Counted from the first letter of the stretch, positions 1 to 13,159 are shown. The stretch is DNA of 64,000 nt from Acholoe squamosa (GCA_949317995.1 OX439050.1:16136061-16200060); one strand, 5' to 3'. The notes: generated from the sequence alone by a model not told the origin. A program made the numbers and translations.

Positions 1-650
1 ATATGAGCAGTAAACTTTCAACTTTCGCCGGTACCAGGAACAGACTTCCTTTCATACCGTTTCTCCTCGAAAGGGTTCACGGGGGGTGACCAGTGCTTCA
101 GCGCCATCTTGTGGCAACTGTAACATTCATGTTTGTGTGTATAGCTCAGTATGCCTGAGGAAATACTTCAATTCTGCTATATTAACACATGTGTCAAATA
201 TCCTATGATACATTTACATCACATATACTCCACTCTATGTAATGGGTCCAGGTTAGCTGCATTTCAATGTATCAGTATGGAGAAATCCATCCTGTTTCAG
301 TTGATAATGGGCTGTTCTAAAGGTCAACTTTGAGCATTTCATAAAAATAATTGAGTTGAGATCCATTAAATCTACATTTTGTGAAAATTATTTCAATGTC
401 TAATGTATGAGGGGGTGCAGTAGAGAACATTGGAGCACCATTCCTAGAGAGTGAGCAAGATATTTCAATTACCACTAATATGAGCTCAGTGAAGTCATTT
501 CTGGTACATTTCATGTTTGCTTAGTTCCCATGCCACTCACATGATGTCTCCACTGTGTCATACTTTGACCATTTCCTTGCCTTCTAGCTCTGTCAGACAT
601 GGTCATACTCTAGTCTGCTACAAGGTGGCGCCTAAGCACTGGGCTCTCCT
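1..650. other. No gene recognised; start of window
   Basis: No exon, RNA gene or clear repeat was recognised. Short open frames lack splice context or familiar motifs. The stretch ends at a sharp junction at 651, where the 1361-bp tandem repeat begins. Confidence 0.5.
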
Positions 651-3600
651 GGTTGCAGAACACCAATTGACGGGAGGTGGCAGCAGGAGACACTTTGTAG
701 GTCCACACTGAAGGGTGTTGTACAATGATTATTGGTCTAAAATCTGACAGTGGGTAGGCAAACCAGGCATCAAATTAATCCTTAGGATGTATATTAATCG
801 ATTTGAGTGTTATTTAGGCTGATACTTGAGGGTAAGTTGAGGGGGGTGCACTCTTTTCAATTACAGAATTTATTGTAATCATTCACTGCAAAACCCCCAA
901 ATCTGGGTATGTCCGCACTCTACGGACGATAGCAGAAAAGTTAATTACATTGTACCACATCTCATGGCCCTAAATTAATGGGAAAAATGTGTGCCTACAT
1001 AAAAATAACAGTGGCTATGCCCAGAAATTCACAAAAATATTTTATTTTCGCCCATATGCTATATAAGCCAACAGTGAGAAAATAATTAGTGTCCTGCAGC
1101 CTCTACAGGCTATATAGGGCCTTCTACCAAGTTTGTCAAATTGCGCTAAAATGTGTTTATTTTGCTTAGGGTAAGTCAGTTTGACAATGTTATGGTGAGA
1201 ACGGGCAAGGGAATCAATAAAATTAATAAAAAATCACTGAAAATCGTAGTAGCGGAGTTTCGGCCTTGGAGAGGTTTATGAAAAATATTCTGGTGTCAAT
1301 CCGCAAGCCTGATACTTCTCTCTTGGGGCTGCCAGGTAACCAAAATTATGGTTTTCAGGGTCAGAATGACCTAAATTTTACATTCTCAGCTGTTTCCATC
1401 TATTTCTATCGTTCTCAGTGCTCTATGGGAGGCCTTTTCATGCATCGGGGGAAAACATCATTTTTCTCTCCCCCAGCTATGCAGCCAATGAATGTCTACT
1501 GACACTTAATAAAATGTCCTTGTATTCACCATATCTGGTTTATTTTTTCGTCCTCACATGGGGGAGCTTGAATAATGTGTAAATAGGGCCATCTAAGCCA
1601 TTACACATGGAGTTTAGATGCATTTTGTTGAATTTATTCCTTTATAACATTATATTTCTGAGGGGTTTTCATACATTTTAGCCAGATATTTCTGTGAATT
1701 ATAGCACCTAGAGAGAGAATAACACTCAGCACCTCAGGTGGTGCCCCTTGGCTATCAGCATGTCAAATTTCTTGGCCCTGTGACCATTTTTTCTATAGGA
1801 AAGGACCATACCTCCATGTCAATGCTAGAAATCGATGAAATCTACGGAGAGCGCACAGACTGATACCCGCTCTGGGAATTGATTCTCAGAGAGATTTGAG
1901 GGGCCTGAGGGGCATAAAAGTAAAAGATTCTGGATAAGACATTACTGGGCCAGTGAATATAAGCTTTCCAAGCTATTTCATTGACCACCAAGATTCCAAC
2001 CCAGGCCTTTAGGTTGCAGAACACCAATTGACGGGAGGTGGCAGCAGGAGACACTTTGTAGGTCCACACTGAAGGGTGTTGTACAATGATTATTGGTCTA
2101 AAATCTGACAGTGGGTAGGCAAACCAGGCATCAAATTAATCCTTAGGATGTATATTAATCGATTTGAGTGTTATTTAGGCTGATACTTGAGGGTAAGTTG
2201 AGGGGGGTGCACTCTTTTCAATTACAGAATTTATTGTAATCATTCACTGCAAAACCCCCAAATCTGGGTATGTCCGCACTCTACGGACGATAGCAGAAAA
2301 GTTAATTACATTGTACCACATCTCATGGCCCTAAATTAATGGGAAAAATGTGTGCCTACATAAAAATAACAGTGGCTAAGCCCAGAAATTCGCAAAAATA
2401 TTTTATTTTCGCCCATATGCTATATAAGCCAACAGTGAGAAAATAATTAGTGTCCTGCAGCCTCTACAGGCTATATAGGGCCTTCTACCAAGTTTGTCAA
2501 ATTGCGCTAAAATGTGTTTATTTTGCTTAGGGTAAGTCAGTTTGACAATGTTATGGTGAGAACGGGCAAGGGAATCAATAAAATTAATAAAAAATCACTG
2601 AAAATCGTAGTAGCGGAGTTTCGGCCTTGGAGAGGTTTATGAAAAATATTCTGGTGTCAATCCGCAAGCCTGATACTTCTCTCTTGGGGCTGCCAGGTAA
2701 CCAAAATTATGGTTTTCAGGGTCAGAATGACCTAAATTTTACATTCTCAGCTGTTTCCATCTATTTCTATCGTTCTCAGTGCTCTATGGGAGGCCTTTTC
2801 ATGCATCGGGGGAAAACATCATTTTTCTCTCCCCGAGCTATGCAGCCAATGAATGTCTACTGACACTTAATAAAATGTCCTTGTATTCACCATATCTGGT
2901 TTATTTTTTCGTCCTCACATGGGGGAGCTTGAATAATGTGTAAATAGGGCCATCTAAGCCATTACACATGGAGTTTAGATGCATTTTGTTGAATTTATTC
3001 CTTTATAACATTATATTTCTGAGGGGTTTTCATACATTTTAGCCAGATATTTCTGTGAATTATAGCACCTAGAGAGAGAATAACACTCAGCACCTCAGGT
3101 GGTGCCCCTTGGCTATCAGCATGTCAAATTTCTTGGCCCTGTGACCATTTTTTCTATAGGAAAGGACCATACCTCCATGTCAATGCTAGAAATCGATGAA
3201 ATCTACGGAGAGCGCACAGACTGATACCCGCTCTGGGAATTGGTTCTCAGAGAGATTTGAGGGGCCTGAGGGGCATAAAAGTAAAAGATTCTGGATAAGA
3301 CATTACTGGGCCAGTGAATATAAGCTTTCCAAGCTATTTCATTGACCACCAAGATTCCAACCCGGGCCTTTAGGTTGCAGAACACCAATTGACGGGAGGT
3401 GGCAGCAGGAGACACTTTGTAGGTCCACACTGAAGGGTGTTGTACAATGATTATTGGTCTAAAATCTGACAGTGGGTAGGCAAACCAGGCATCAAATTAA
3501 TCCTTAGGATGTATATTAATCGATTTGAGTGTTATTTAGGCTGATATTTGAGGGTAAGTTGAGGGGGGTGCACTCTTTTCAATTACAGAATTTATTGTAA

Positions 3601-3825
3601 TCATTCACTGCAAAACCCCCAAATCTGGGTATGTCCGCACTCTACGGACGATAGCAGAAAAGTTAATTACATTGTACCACATCTCATGGCCCTAATTTAA
3701 TGGGAAAAATGTGTGCCTACATAAAAATAACAGTGGCTAAGCCCAGAAATTCGCACAAATATTTTATTTTCGCCCATATGCTATATAAGCCAACAGTGAG
3801 AAAATAATTAGTGTCCTGCAGCCTC
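651..3825. repeat. Large tandem repeat, 1361-bp unit, about 2.3 copies
   Basis: The sequence from 651 recurs at 2012 and again at 3373, a spacing of exactly 1361 bp both times. Units span 651-2011 and 2012-3372, with a partial third unit at 3373-3825. Copies differ by only scattered single bases, so the duplication or homogenisation is recent. Each full unit carries the same 78-codon plus-strand frame (1266-1502 and 2627-2863) and a 75-codon minus-strand frame, but these resemble no protein I know and are probably chance. The third copy stops abruptly in GTCCTGCAGCCTC. The unit could be satellite-like or a segmental duplication; no transposon ends were found. Confidence 0.93.
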
Positions 3826-4404
3826 CTCCTGCCCTGAACCATTGCAACCTGGTTGATTCACACAAAGTCCTAAACAAGGAGGTCTGTCTCTCTGGATGCC
3901 TCCCTCTGCCTGCCTCACTATCAACACTGCATACCACTGAACCTTAATTGAACGTGGAACACTTTATTGTACAGCACCCATTAACTGCATCATACTGACC
4001 CTAAAGGGTACCATGATGCACCAATGAAATACTGGCGAAAAATACGGCAGGCCTGCATTCATGCTGACCTTACAGCTTAAAAAATTTCTGCCTGCATCAT
4101 TTACCAATGCATTGCTGACAAGTAGTCACTCCATGGTACAAGTGCATCAGGACAACTCGTGATGAGATAAATCCACTGATATCCGTTGCTCCATTTCAAA
4201 AAGAGGTCACTTAAGTTGAGGATCCACTGGAGCGAACAATGCTTTGAATCTGTCACAGCAGGAGATCTACTGCAGGAATTATTTCTGCGACAAACACATG
4301 TCAGAAAATCACAGAAAATTTGCAAATCTCCCACTATTTGCTATCAGTAGAAAAGCGAAAATGGTCGCTTATGCTATCTGTAGTAGTGGCAGCATTAGAA
4401 CCCC
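3826..4404. other. No gene; degraded family A hairpin-repeat sequence
   Basis: No coding exon seen. Around 4014-4027 lies GATGCACCAATGAA, the arm motif of the dispersed hairpin family described at 15315-15720, in a degraded copy. The rest is unassigned. Confidence 0.45.
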
Positions 4405-4545
4405 TGAAACCTTTAGGGGCCGCTGGTGCATTAATGCATCATGCTCAGTGGTCGGCATGATGCACCAATGAAGTGCTGGTGAGACTGCTTGCCAGCACGT
4501 CATTGAAGCACCATGACAACCAATGGGCCCTTAAAAGGTTAAATG
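4405..4545. repeat. Family A hairpin repeat
   Basis: Left arm about 4455-4479 (GATGCACCAATGAAGTGCTGG) faces an imperfect right arm about 4490-4514. The copy is bordered on the right by a remnant of the TTAACCCTTTAA-like edge (AAAAGGTTAAATGG). Confidence 0.65.
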
Positions 4546-5019
4546 GTGATAGCCACCCATTATAGATGGATCAGGGGGCTTATTTCACAATGTGCCCACA
4601 CAGCCAAACCAATTTAATCCCGCACCAAATAGCCCCCATTCCATTTCCATATTTTAATGAGCTTTTTGTCTGTGAGTGTTTATACATCTATTAATTTCCA
4701 CCAGGCAGTAGTAATGTGTTTCATGTCATGTCTGGATTCATTATGCTCCTATTCACCCGCTCGGGTCTATACAGTCAAGTCACGATATATCAGTCTTCAA
4801 AAAGTCGGTTGATTCACTTACCAGCCACCTATGCCACCAAACAGATTTGATTATAGCCATTGGATTCTATAGTAATCATAATTCAGAGAAGTAGCCGTTT
4901 CAGCAACCAGCCAAACGAAGGTAGCCAGTTTATAGAGACAAGACTGTATATTACAACACATAGCCAGGGCCCTGTTATTGGAGAGACATCCCCAGTCCTC
5001 TGCCTCATACTCGTGCCAA

Positions 5020-5130
5020 TGGAATGATGCACTCGTGTCGATGGGTGTGATGCACCAATGAAGTGCTGATCGGTCTGCTCATCAGGAGTTCATTGGTGCA
5101 TCATGCCAACCCTGTGGGAGTGTATCAACC
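5020..5130. repeat. Family A hairpin repeat
   Basis: GATGCACCAATGAAGTGCTG at about 5048-5068 is followed after a short loop by the inverse, TTCATTGGTGCATCATGCC, at about 5089-5107. The loop side of the stem has diverged more than the base. Confidence 0.6.
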
Positions 5131-5427
5131 CTGTAAGGTCTGTATGATGCTTGGATGTAGACAGGAAGTATATGAACTCAACACAATGCATGAATCCTAC
5201 ATTCAGGGGTGCCAAAATGTACATGTCTTGTCTCCCTCCTCCTTCTCTCCTCTATCACTGTTCTCCTTTATATTGTGTGTTTATTTGCTGCTTTTTACCA
5301 GCCCCTGTCACCGCCCCGCCCCGCCCCACTGGTGCGTTACCCCCCAACCCCCCATGTTGTGTTTTGGAAGATGATCCTCGTGAACCAATATAAACACAAC
5401 CTGGGACTGACGTGACCAGCCTACTGC

Positions 5428-5661
5428 TATCGTAAATTCTCTTGTATAAGCCGCACCCTCATATAACGCAATAAGCCGCACACTGAGTCTGAGCGAAAGC
5501 TATAACCCTCACATAGGGCTTGAAATCTGGCATTTCAGTACTGTTATATAGTGTACAATACCATTGTATAAGCTGCACCCAGATTTTGTGCCCTTCCTAC
5601 AAGCCTATTTTTTAATTGGGTTCTGGTACTAGCCGTGGCTTATAGGAGAGAATTTATGGTA
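5428..5661. repeat. Family B element (TATAAGCCGCACC subtype)
   Basis: Starts with a TATCGTAAATTCTC-like end, contains repeated TATAAGCCGCAC motifs, and closes with the inverse GAGAGAATTTATGGTA. This is the CCGCAC flavour of the family described at 13160-13395; the ends have drifted. Confidence 0.6.
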
Positions 5662-6021
5662 CCACAAATCCTTCTCTACAAGTTTTTTTTTAAATCAAAT
5701 TTTAGCCCGCCCCCCTTAATTATTACCTTGGCACCCTTCAAATTTTTGGCTTTTTTTCCTTGGGGTTTGACATCCATTATTTGATCCACCCCCTCCCTTT
5801 TCTTTTTACAGCTTCTATCTTCATGGAATTGGGTGGGGTGTACGTTTTACAGAACCTAGGGCAGCATCTGCTGACACTGAGTGTTTTGTGCTGTGATGAT
5901 ATGCCATAGTGTATTTGATAGTGAGGAGGTTTAGCTTACTGCTAAAAGCACGCTGTCTTTGTCTTCTATTGAGGCTAAGGTTTCACTGTTTTGGAGAATA
6001 TTTTGTTGTGCAAAGGGAAAT
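5662..6021. other. No gene recognised
   Basis: AT-rich with short T and C runs. Nothing supported as exon or element. Confidence 0.4.
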
Positions 6022-6309
6022 GCAAAATTTACATATAAGGCGCAGCCCAAGTATAAGGCGCACCTAGAGTTTTTGAAAAATTCTCAAAAAAATGAAAAAT
6101 TCATAACTTTGGTTCTACTGAATGAATTTTCAAAATTTAAAGACCTATGTATAACTTGGACCCCATGCCCCCCCCTGGGCCCCATATACCCTGTTATGGC
6201 TAAGGGGGCATGTAACATATCAAAAGAAAGTTGGGAGTCCCCCTTCTGGATGCAATGAGAACTAAACCCCCTTGTATAATACGCGCCTTATACATGGGAG
6301 ATTACGGTA
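6022..6309. repeat. Family B element, long subtype, copy 1
   Basis: About 288 bp ending in GGGAGATTACGGTA. Its interior matches, in inverse orientation, the copy at 13590-13883. The frame around 6080-6250 here and the minus-strand frame at 13619-13828 both read NSQKNEKFIT and share more downstream, but this reflects copies of one element rather than a conserved protein; no transposase motif is present. Copies differ by many substitutions, so they are not recent. Confidence 0.75.
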
Positions 6310-6367
6310 CTATAGTGACCGGCAAATAAAGCGACCCATCATATAAGGCACATTTTGAAAGACACCT

Positions 6368-7113
6368 ATCTTGGTTTGGTTTAGTTGATTTTACCTCAAC
6401 TAATAGTACTTAAAAGTTAGCAGAGTTTCTGTGGTTCTCGGACATTTAGTCCTTTCTTTTTTGTTTGGACAGGCATTTAAAAGCTGGTTGTCAAAACAGC
6501 TAGACATGTATTATATGCTGCTTGCCTGACGTGCAGCAGTAACCGCATCTATGGATGACCGAATCTATGAGATGAATGGTCGAATCTATGAGGAGGGTGA
6601 TGGCTGAATAACACCTCACCTACAAGTTGCACCCAGACCTTGGGCTCATTCCCAGTGGAATGCTCTGGACCCTGATTTACGCTGGGTAGTCCCAAATGAG
6701 GACTTTAAGACAAAAGTAAAAAGAAAACCGCCTTTTTCTACCAACACTGGTCCCCTCATACCCCCTCCCTCCTCTATGAGGGCAGAAGCATACTGGCCAC
6801 TGTGACCTGACCTAAAATTATTGCTCCTAATGTATCTGATTGTACATCCTGTCTGTCCGTCTTAGTGTGTGTCCTTTTGTGTTACTCTCTATTTTTATCT
6901 GTCCTATGTTAACTGTTGTTAATTGATGATAGTGCCCTTAAGGCTACTGTATAACAAGGTCTTGATATCTGCATAACATTTATTTGCATTGAACATTGAG
7001 ATATTTTTCTTGTTGATATCTCCCGGGTGGATAAACAGGGAGATCTCTGAAATGGCGAATCCTATATTCTTTCCTGGAAATAAAAAATTTACAAACTTGA
7101 AACTTGAACTTGG
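6368..7113 (+). mobile_element. Retroposon-like dispersed repeat (family C), possible SINE or LINE 3' part
   Basis: The head TTTGGTTTAGTTGATTTTAC and the block around 6450-6600 (AGTCCTTTCTTTT, then GGACAGG, then repeated GAATCTATGA) recur at 26845-27015 and 42916-43090. The region from about 6820 has a 3'-UTR look and ends near 7087-7113 in a short repetitive tail (AACTTGAAACTTGAACTTGG), typical of non-LTR elements. Whether the head and tail belong to one element is inferred. No reverse transcriptase motif is visible. Confidence 0.5.
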
Positions 7114-7562
7114 CAGGACCCTACAGCCCTCTATTTGGCCAGTTTCACGTATAAGGCACTTCTAAATTATATCTTGCACAAAAACAGACCCTGTAAATCC
7201 TATGAAATGCAGTAAGCGTCTGATTTGCATATAAGCCGATGCTTAGTCATACACGAGGAATTCATGGTAATGTAAACTTCCAATTGCACAGGACATTCAG
7301 TTATTACATCAAATGTGATAACTCTTACTCGGCACGTCCCCGACATACTCCGTAACCACATACTGCATATCTTATTACCCAAGGGTTATGTCAATCAGCA
7401 TGTAATAGTTCTGGTGAATATTTGAGTCCATTCCATATCTCAGCAGTATTGCCCTGCATCATGGCCAGTGCCTGCTAGTCTATAGATCTGGTTGATCAGC
7501 ATGGTGCATGAATGTTTCCCTGGTGAGATACTTGCTAGGGCCCAAAAAACCCTGGCAAATAC

Positions 7563-7789
7563 TGTATATTCCCTCGTATAAGCTGCACTCTGGTATAAGC
7601 CCGATCCCCACTTAAGGAGAGAGCGATAACTTGAGCAGCACCCAAGGCCTGAGAATATCCCCATTCCTTACTTGACTTTACACATAAAACCCTCGTATAA
7701 ACCACACCCTGACGTGGGAAGATCCTTTAAGCCGCAATTTTATGTGGGTTCTGGTATAAGCTGTGGCTTACATGAGAGAATTTACGGTA
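7563..7789. repeat. Family B element (TATAAGCTGCAC subtype)
   Basis: Begins TGTATATTCCCTCGTATAAG and ends GAGAGAATTTACGGTA, with internal TATAAGC motifs on both strands. Bounded by TA at each end. Confidence 0.6.
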
Positions 7790-7794
7790 CCATT

Positions 7795-7858
7795 GCGTGC
7801 ATCGATGCATCATGACAAGCAATCGAAATGATGCATTAATGCACTATCAGCCTTTAAA
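7795..7858. repeat. Family A fragment
   Basis: A GATGCATCATGACAAGCAATC-type arm and a GATGCATTAATGCA segment near a CCTTTAAA edge. Truncated. Confidence 0.4.
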
Positions 7859-8524
7859 CTAAAGTGAACCTACCAGGCCAACTGTCAAGCTACTTCTGTT
7901 GTCAGTGTCCATACTACAAGCTGATATCTCCAAAACTGGGTAGTAACCATACAGACAGGTTGGTAGGAGGCGACTGAAGCCGTCCGCAGTCAGCACTGTT
8001 ATAATGTGTCTAGCTGTAAGCCTAGGAGGATGGACAATGGTGGGGTATGCCCTGGTAGCAGGAAGCTTAAAGTTATGTTCTTGGTTGTACAAACAGTGGT
8101 CCCTTCCCTATACCGAGGTAGCGGATTGTATTTCCATAAAATCCTAAGTATAAGATCCAGCTAATGCAGACCATTTCAGATTTTATAGGATCTTCCTTCA
8201 CTCAGGGTGCAGTTTGGCATTCTTGAGGCCCCTGGTACAGCATATAGCTTATCCACAAAGTTCGGGTGGGGCTAATAAGCGGGGAACATGTCAGTTCCTA
8301 TAATATTGACTACTGCTCCTCCTTAAAGATGTCTGTAGCTATGGTGGTGCTCTCTTCTAGTGCTACTCTCCAGCCTCTGTAGCCTCAGTCCCATTGGTAC
8401 CAGTGTGTATACAGTGCTTATTCAAGTGTATTGACGGATTGAAATGGGCCGAGGAGATGGGGCGGGAGTCATCTATGTTGAGGCTTGTGTCACGTTTGTA
8501 TAGAGCGCCACATACATGCATGCA
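7859..8524. other. No gene recognised
   Basis: Short frames only, none with splice sites or familiar motifs. No repeat family was assigned. Confidence 0.4.
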
Positions 8525-9575
8525 TAGGGTAGAGGCACCCTGAGTCGGACAGACACCTAAAGTCGGACACCTTTTGCATTGAATTACATAATAGATATGA
8601 AAAAATCAGCTATCATTTGAATTAGACATGAAAGCTCAGGTATCATAAGCTCTAACGAATGAGGAATAACATGTAAAATGCCTGTCATACATGGTTTTAC
8701 AACTGCACAAACCCAGGGTGTTTTTGTTATATTCTGAGGATGAAGAATGGTGAGTGAATGGAGATCCTGGTTTGATTTGTCAATTTGTCATGTCTTAAGC
8801 TCCATGTTGATAGGATTTCTATATATGTCAATGGCAATATAGACATTTTTGCTAATAATTTTACTTGACAAACCTGAATACATCCCTCATGTTACAGTAT
8901 GGGAGTTATTCTTCTATGACCTTCAGACTACACCTACAGTCAGACACCAATTACACCCCATCTGGGACACAATTATATCATGATTTCAATACTTATATAA
9001 TGGACATTTCATTACAAACAGAATCCTTCATAATATACCTGTACTTCCAGATCTGAATATTTAATCTGTGTTTGGTTTACCTACTATCTAACACCTAAAC
9101 CTAATCATCACTCAGTCTGCCCATACAAGTCATGCTCATGTGGGCCTGTAGACTGACCTGTTATAAGTATGCAAAATGAAACATCTAAGATTATCCTGGA
9201 GAGGAGTATTGTATTAGCTTGGATTTCCTAGTGTCATATGCTATGTGCCTTTATAGAATATTTCAGATACAGTGACCCATTGTGTCTGTATCAATTAGAT
9301 AACATAATGTCTGACTCAAGGGTCACCTCCGACATGAGCTGTCTGACTTGAGGTGCAATTTGATGTTTTGAAGACTAAATATGTACAGCTCATTTATTCA
9401 TATGTATTGTAGAGTTTCATCAAAACTTCTTCAGGGATTTTGAGGGCAAAGTATCATGTATCAACTGGTGAAATGGAAAGTAGAATTCAACACTTTAAAA
9501 GGTACAAGATTTAAGCACCAAATATGGCCACCTCCTGTGTGGTCAGGAGCGTCCGAAATGGGTGCCTCTACCCTA
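8525..9575. mobile_element. Non-autonomous DNA element with 16-bp perfect terminal inverted repeats
   Basis: TAGGGTAGAGGCACCC at 8525-8540 is repeated exactly in inverse at 9560-9575. Just inside are further inverted matches (GTCGGAC on the left, GTCCGA on the right). The ends are flanked by, or include, TA, as in Tc1/mariner-type elements. The 1.05-kb interior encodes no transposase that I can see; its longest frame (8865-9056) has no recognisable motif. GTCGGACA/GTCTGACT repeats recur inside. Family assignment beyond TA-flanked inverted-repeat element is inference. Confidence 0.75.
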
Positions 9576-9737
9576 CCAATATTGTGCCAAACTCATAGAC
9601 TATACAGTAAAACATCGCATACAAACCCCACATACAGTGTTTCACTTTGAGGAAATGAAGTGAGAGGTGACTTGGGTTGGGGGGGGGGGTAAAATACCTC
9701 CTGCAGGGCCCGTTGGTGCTACTGAGTAATGACATGA

Positions 9738-10490
9738 GCGTGAAGCCATTGCTGAAGCCACTGACAATGTGAAATCATTATGAAGCCACTGACAATGTAA
9801 AATCATTGATGAAGCCACTGACAATGTAAAATCATTATGAAGGCACTGACAATGTAAAATGATTGATGAAGCCACTGACAATGTGAAGCCAGTCACGATG
9901 TGATGCCACTACTGAGGCCAGTCACAGTGAAGCAATTGGATAAACCACTCACAATGTGAAGTAATTTCAGAAGCCACTCACAATGTGAAGCCATTGCTGA
10001 AGCCATTCACAATGTGAAAGCATTGCTGAAGCCATTCACAATGTGAAGCCATTGCTGAAGCCATTCACAATGTGAAGCAATTGCTGAAGCCAGTCAAAAT
10101 ATGAAGCCATTGCTGAAGCCACTCAAAATGTGAAGTCATTGCTGAAGCCAGTCGAAATGTAAAGGCATTGCTGAAGCCATTGACAATGTGAAGCCATTAC
10201 TGAAGCCACTCACAATAAGAATCATTGCTGAAGCCACTCAAAATGTGAATCATTGCTGAAGCCATTCACAATGTGAAAGCATTGCTGAAGCCATTCACAA
10301 TGTGAAGCCATTGTTGAAACCATTTACAATGTGAAGCCATTGCTGAAGCCAATCATAATGTGAAGCCATTCACAATGTGACGCATTGCTGAAGCCACTCA
10401 CATTGTGAAGCCACTAACATTGTGAAGCTACTCACAATGTGAAGCTACTCACAATGTGAAGCAAATGCTGAAGCCATTCACAATGTTAAG
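9738..10490. repeat. Minisatellite, about 29-bp unit
   Basis: About 25 degenerate copies of GAAGCCATTGCTGAAGCC plus ATTCACAATGT. The units vary in length (about 18-30 bp) and sequence, so the array is old. It is open over part of the minus strand (9642-9896) because of repetition, not coding. Confidence 0.9.
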
Positions 10491-11956
10491 CGTTTGCAGC
10501 AGTTACAGAAAATGTCAAGTCATTACTTGATCTACATTCACGAGAACTATCAATATAGTGACTGGCAATTTGAAGCCTCTGCAAGATATGAGTCACTGCT
10601 GAAGCTACATCTATTGAATTAGGATCAACGGCACCTCTAATGGCAGTATTAAAACTAAAACTGCCACCATTATCTCAAAGCACTTTAGTTTCAAGCAGTC
10701 ACCAATCATGATTTGCACAGAGGTACACGCTATTGTCATTATGTGTAAATACATGTGTGACTCGTGCATGAATACCACGTTTAGATCAAATATATGGCCA
10801 CCCTGACTGTCATGCTACAACCTGTCTAGTAGCCTTTTAAACCTTAATGTGGAGACTAGACTGGTTTATACCACAGTGGACACGTAGAACAAAGGATTTC
10901 ACACCTCGTATATATTGCATACAGCACAGTACACCGAAACCCGCTGGCGCTCTCCGTGCCTAGTGACCGCTAGCGCTATATGGCACTGATATCACGTTAT
11001 TTGGATCCGCCAAAAGTGGCTGGAAGTGGCTTGAGCCTCAAACCCCCTGTTTTGTTCTGTTTTTCAAAAGATGGCTTTCTCTTCCTACTGTTGAGTGGAA
11101 ATGTATAGGGTTTGGACAAGAAAAAAAATTAGATATATAATGTATATCATATACCAATATTTAGTAGATTTTATACACAAAGGTTTGAGACTACAGGTGC
11201 CCAAATCAAAACAACCCAAAAGCAAGATGGTGGCCAACAGTTTCTCAAGGCCATTCTTGACTGACTTCAAGCAACTGTTACTCTTTTAGACCTTAAAATC
11301 AAACAACCATTTCTTAACTAGGGCTAGATAACTATCATGAAAGTAGCCTCGTAAGATAAAAATATTGTCTGGACATCTCTAAAGTACCAAACTCGAATGT
11401 CAACAAAGGGATTTGTTACGCACGGACGTAGGGAGGGTCACGGGAGGCGATCACAGCGCCTTCTGAATCCGGGCGCTGTGAGACACGGACGTAACTGCAC
11501 AGTAGTGGCATAAGTATGGATAACCCCCTTGTGTTTGTGTGTAGGTAGTATAGAAGCAATAGGGGCTGTCACAGCCCCTATTGGTAATAAACTGCTTACA
11601 GGCAAATACTCAGGGGTTATCCTGTGCATAAACACACTGCCATTTGACTAAAGTGGATGGGATGGGCCGACAGGTAGTAGTAGGTGTGTGTGTGTGTAAG
11701 GGTGGATGGGAGGGTTTTGGGGTTTAGTGCAGAGAGGGTAAAGAGGGAAACATAAAAAATATCCACTCTCTCTCAAACATTCTCTAAAATGTGAATCTGA
11801 GCCAGGGTATATTCATTAGTATGCAGTATTCTAAAGTTGCTTTGGTGATATTTTTGTTTTTCACATGATCAATTGATTTTGCTACAACCAGTTGGGTAGT
11901 TTAACAGAAAGAAATATGGCTTAGAGCTGAGGTTTTAAACAGCTCATTGAATATCT
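10491..11956. other. No gene recognised
   Basis: Unassigned single-copy-looking sequence. Contains a short GT run near 11684 and a local inverted repeat GGGGCTGTCACAGCCCC around 11562-11579. No exon with splice sites was seen. Confidence 0.4.
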
Positions 11957-12210
11957 TAAAGGGGTGACCGATGTAACAATGCATCATGCCCATACATATT
12001 CATTATGCGAAAGTGGTGAGGAGAGTGACAAGTACTTCATTTATACATCTTATGGACCCCCCGGACTGCAGCTATCAGGGGTCATAATGATGAATTAATG
12101 CAGCAGTGGCGAGTTATTCACAGCACTGATGAGTTACTCGGCAGGTCTGCATTAAGATCACCAACAGGCATGATGCATGAATACTTCACCATACTCCCTT
12201 AAATGGTTAA
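11957..12210. repeat. Family A repeat, degraded
   Basis: Contains GATGCATCA/GATGAATTAATGCA segments, GTGGCGAG/GAGTTACTCG fragments, and a CCCTTAAATGGTTAA edge near 12201. Arms are strongly diverged. Confidence 0.45.
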
Positions 12211-13062
12211 GATATTATCAATAGTAAAACATGGTACCATTTCAGGGCATGCTGTATGTCCCCACTGCCTGACCCCAGCTGGTAAAAGCGTAGCGGGGCC
12301 CACTGCCTAAATTAGCTGCTAGCCATGCAATGCGCCTAAAATAGACTGCAGGCACGGCTGGCTATTTATAGCCCAAACCTGCCTCAAGGGACCTGAGCTT
12401 TCTGTGTCAGCTACTTTGTGGTTTTTTGCTTTTTTTCCACTGCTTATTCCTCTCAGCAAATTAAAGCCATTACAAAATGAAGGAAAAATGGCAGCCTAGA
12501 GTGCCCCATGTTGCGGTAAATGGCCCTGTACGCCATGGTTATAGTCACAGGAGAGAATGCAAAATGAGACAATTAACCTCTCGTGTATTAACCTTTTGAG
12601 GCCCGTGCAGTATCTTTACATTCACATTCCTGTTATAACGATGTACTAAGTTTACCCGCAAATACTGCAGTCGAGGCGTTCGGGCAGCGGTTTTCTAACC
12701 ATATGCAGTGCATTGTGGGTGGGGGTGACCTCGAACGCTAACTTCACAACCTTAGCTTGTTCCCGCCACCCCCTTCCACCCCAGCCAGGTCTGGCTAGGT
12801 ACCAATTCTTAACTATGCTTGGGAGGGTAGTTAGTTGACTCAGGGATCAACATTGACCCACATGGGGCAGACAAATAGGGGATGGCCTTACAAACTAGCA
12901 TTGATCCCTCGGCCTTACTCCTAACGCCTCGAGTGATACACATAGCTGACCCTTAGCGAGTCTATCAATACTGTATGATTCACCAGATTACCTGAATGAA
13001 ACAGTTGACAAGCCACTTACTAGGTCTACATCCGCCAATAGAGAAAAAATCTGCTAAAGTGT
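12211..13062. other. No gene recognised
   Basis: Includes a weak inverted pair (CCTCTCGTGTATTAAC near 12582 and GCCTCGAGTGATACAC near 12926) that may mark a decayed element. No coding exon supported. Confidence 0.35.
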
Positions 13063-13159
13063 GAGCATCCTGAACCAATACACTATTGGTGAGCAGACCT
13101 GCCAGCACTGTACTAGTTCATCAGGACAACCAAGTTTTGAAGCACCCTTCTCAATTATA

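Noticed and set aside
1266-1502. Duplicated 78-codon gene within the 1361-bp repeat
   Set aside because: Conservation between copies extends equally through the whole unit, so it says nothing about coding.
6080-6258. Conserved protein shared with 13619-13828
   Set aside because: Similarity comes from two copies of one family B element, including non-coding flanks; no transposase motif.
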